A stretch of 64,000 nucleotides of DNA from the NCBI RefSeq assembly GCF_036017915.1, contig NZ_CP107929.1, forward strand, positions 1,426,001 to 1,490,000. The letters are read 5' to 3'. The DNA comes from Micromonospora sp. NBC_00421. GTDB taxonomy: Bacteria > Actinomycetota > Actinomycetes > Mycobacteriales > Micromonosporaceae. A program made the translations under genes and the position numbers. A model generated the notes under the pieces. That model was given only the letters and a program-made list of their open reading frames with translations. It was not told the origin of the DNA and ran no database searches. Below are positions 63,858 through 64,000 of the stretch, one piece after another. Position 1 is the stretch's first letter; each line of letters begins with the position of its first letter.

Positions 63858-64000
63858 ATGATGGCGATCCTGGTGACCGGTGCGACCGGCAACGTCGGCC
63901 GTCACGTCGTCGACCTGTTGGTGCGGGCGGGCGCGGACGTGCGGGCGACCTCCCGCAAGCCGGAGTCGCTCGACCTGCCGGCGGAGGTCGACGTCCGCCG
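63858..64000 (+). CDS. NAD(P)-binding reductase (NmrA-like/atypical SDR), 3' end cut by window
   Basis: Only the first 47 codons are present. ATG 63858 (or the adjoining ATG 63861) follows a G-rich ribosome site. The product begins MMAILVTGATGNVGRHVVDL, a clear TGATGxxG dinucleotide-binding loop of NmrA-like or extended SDR proteins that often act as NAD(P)H-dependent reductases or redox sensors. The next codons (ATSRKPESL) fit the second beta strand with an Arg for NADPH. Substrate and relation to the cluster cannot be judged. Confidence 0.75.
   Translation, partial: MMAILVTGATGNVGRHVVDLLVRAGADVRATSRKPESLDLPAEVDVR

Overview
The window is very GC-rich, with mostly C or G at third codon positions, GTG/ATG starts and many 4-bp stop/start overlaps. 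These point to an actinomycete. Gene content and order match a rifamycin-type naphthalenic ansamycin cluster. Such clusters are known from Amycolatopsis and from Micromonosporaceae (Salinispora, Micromonospora). I favour Micromonosporaceae, but this is inferred from memory of family sequences and not tested.

Region 1 (2-52145) holds five collinear type I polyketide synthase genes on the + strand. The first is cut by the left edge of the window. It carries a CoA-ligase-like loading domain with its ACP, then modules 1-3. The next four carry modules 4-6, 7, 8 and 9-10. AT motifs predict malonyl-CoA at modules 2 and 9 and methylmalonyl-CoA at the other eight. Module 2 has no KR, and the module 3 KR has lost its catalytic Tyr. 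This is the plan expected for an AHBA-primed, proansamycin X-like chain. The last module has no thioesterase. Release is assigned to the next gene, an arylamine N-acetyltransferase-type amide synthase (rifF-like, 52160-52936).

Region 2 (52970-60390) is a tightly packed AHBA starter operon. A 72-residue unknown protein is translationally coupled to aminoDHQ synthase (rifG). Then come class II DAHP synthase (rifH), a shikimate/quinate dehydrogenase homologue (rifI), AHBA synthase (rifK), an oxidoreductase (rifL), a HAD phosphatase (rifM) and a ROK sugar kinase (rifN). The rifJ dehydratase and the tailoring genes are not in the window.

Region 3 (60421-62584) is a divergent TetR regulator/MFS exporter pair (rifQ/rifP-like) with a clear inverted repeat between them. 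Region 4 (62585-64000) contains a 440-bp non-coding stretch, a small NTF2/SnoaL-like lipoprotein gene and the start of an NAD(P)-binding reductase gene. Two 60-bp near-copies of one intergenic element lie upstream of these two genes.

The core pathway is a known type. The less explained material is: DH motifs that disagree with the expected chemistry; a one-residue deletion in the cofactor loop of four successive KRs; an unusual KS4; a perfect 284-bp repeat with foreign-looking codon use shared by modules 7 and 8; the small coupled ORF before rifG; and the paired 60-bp element.
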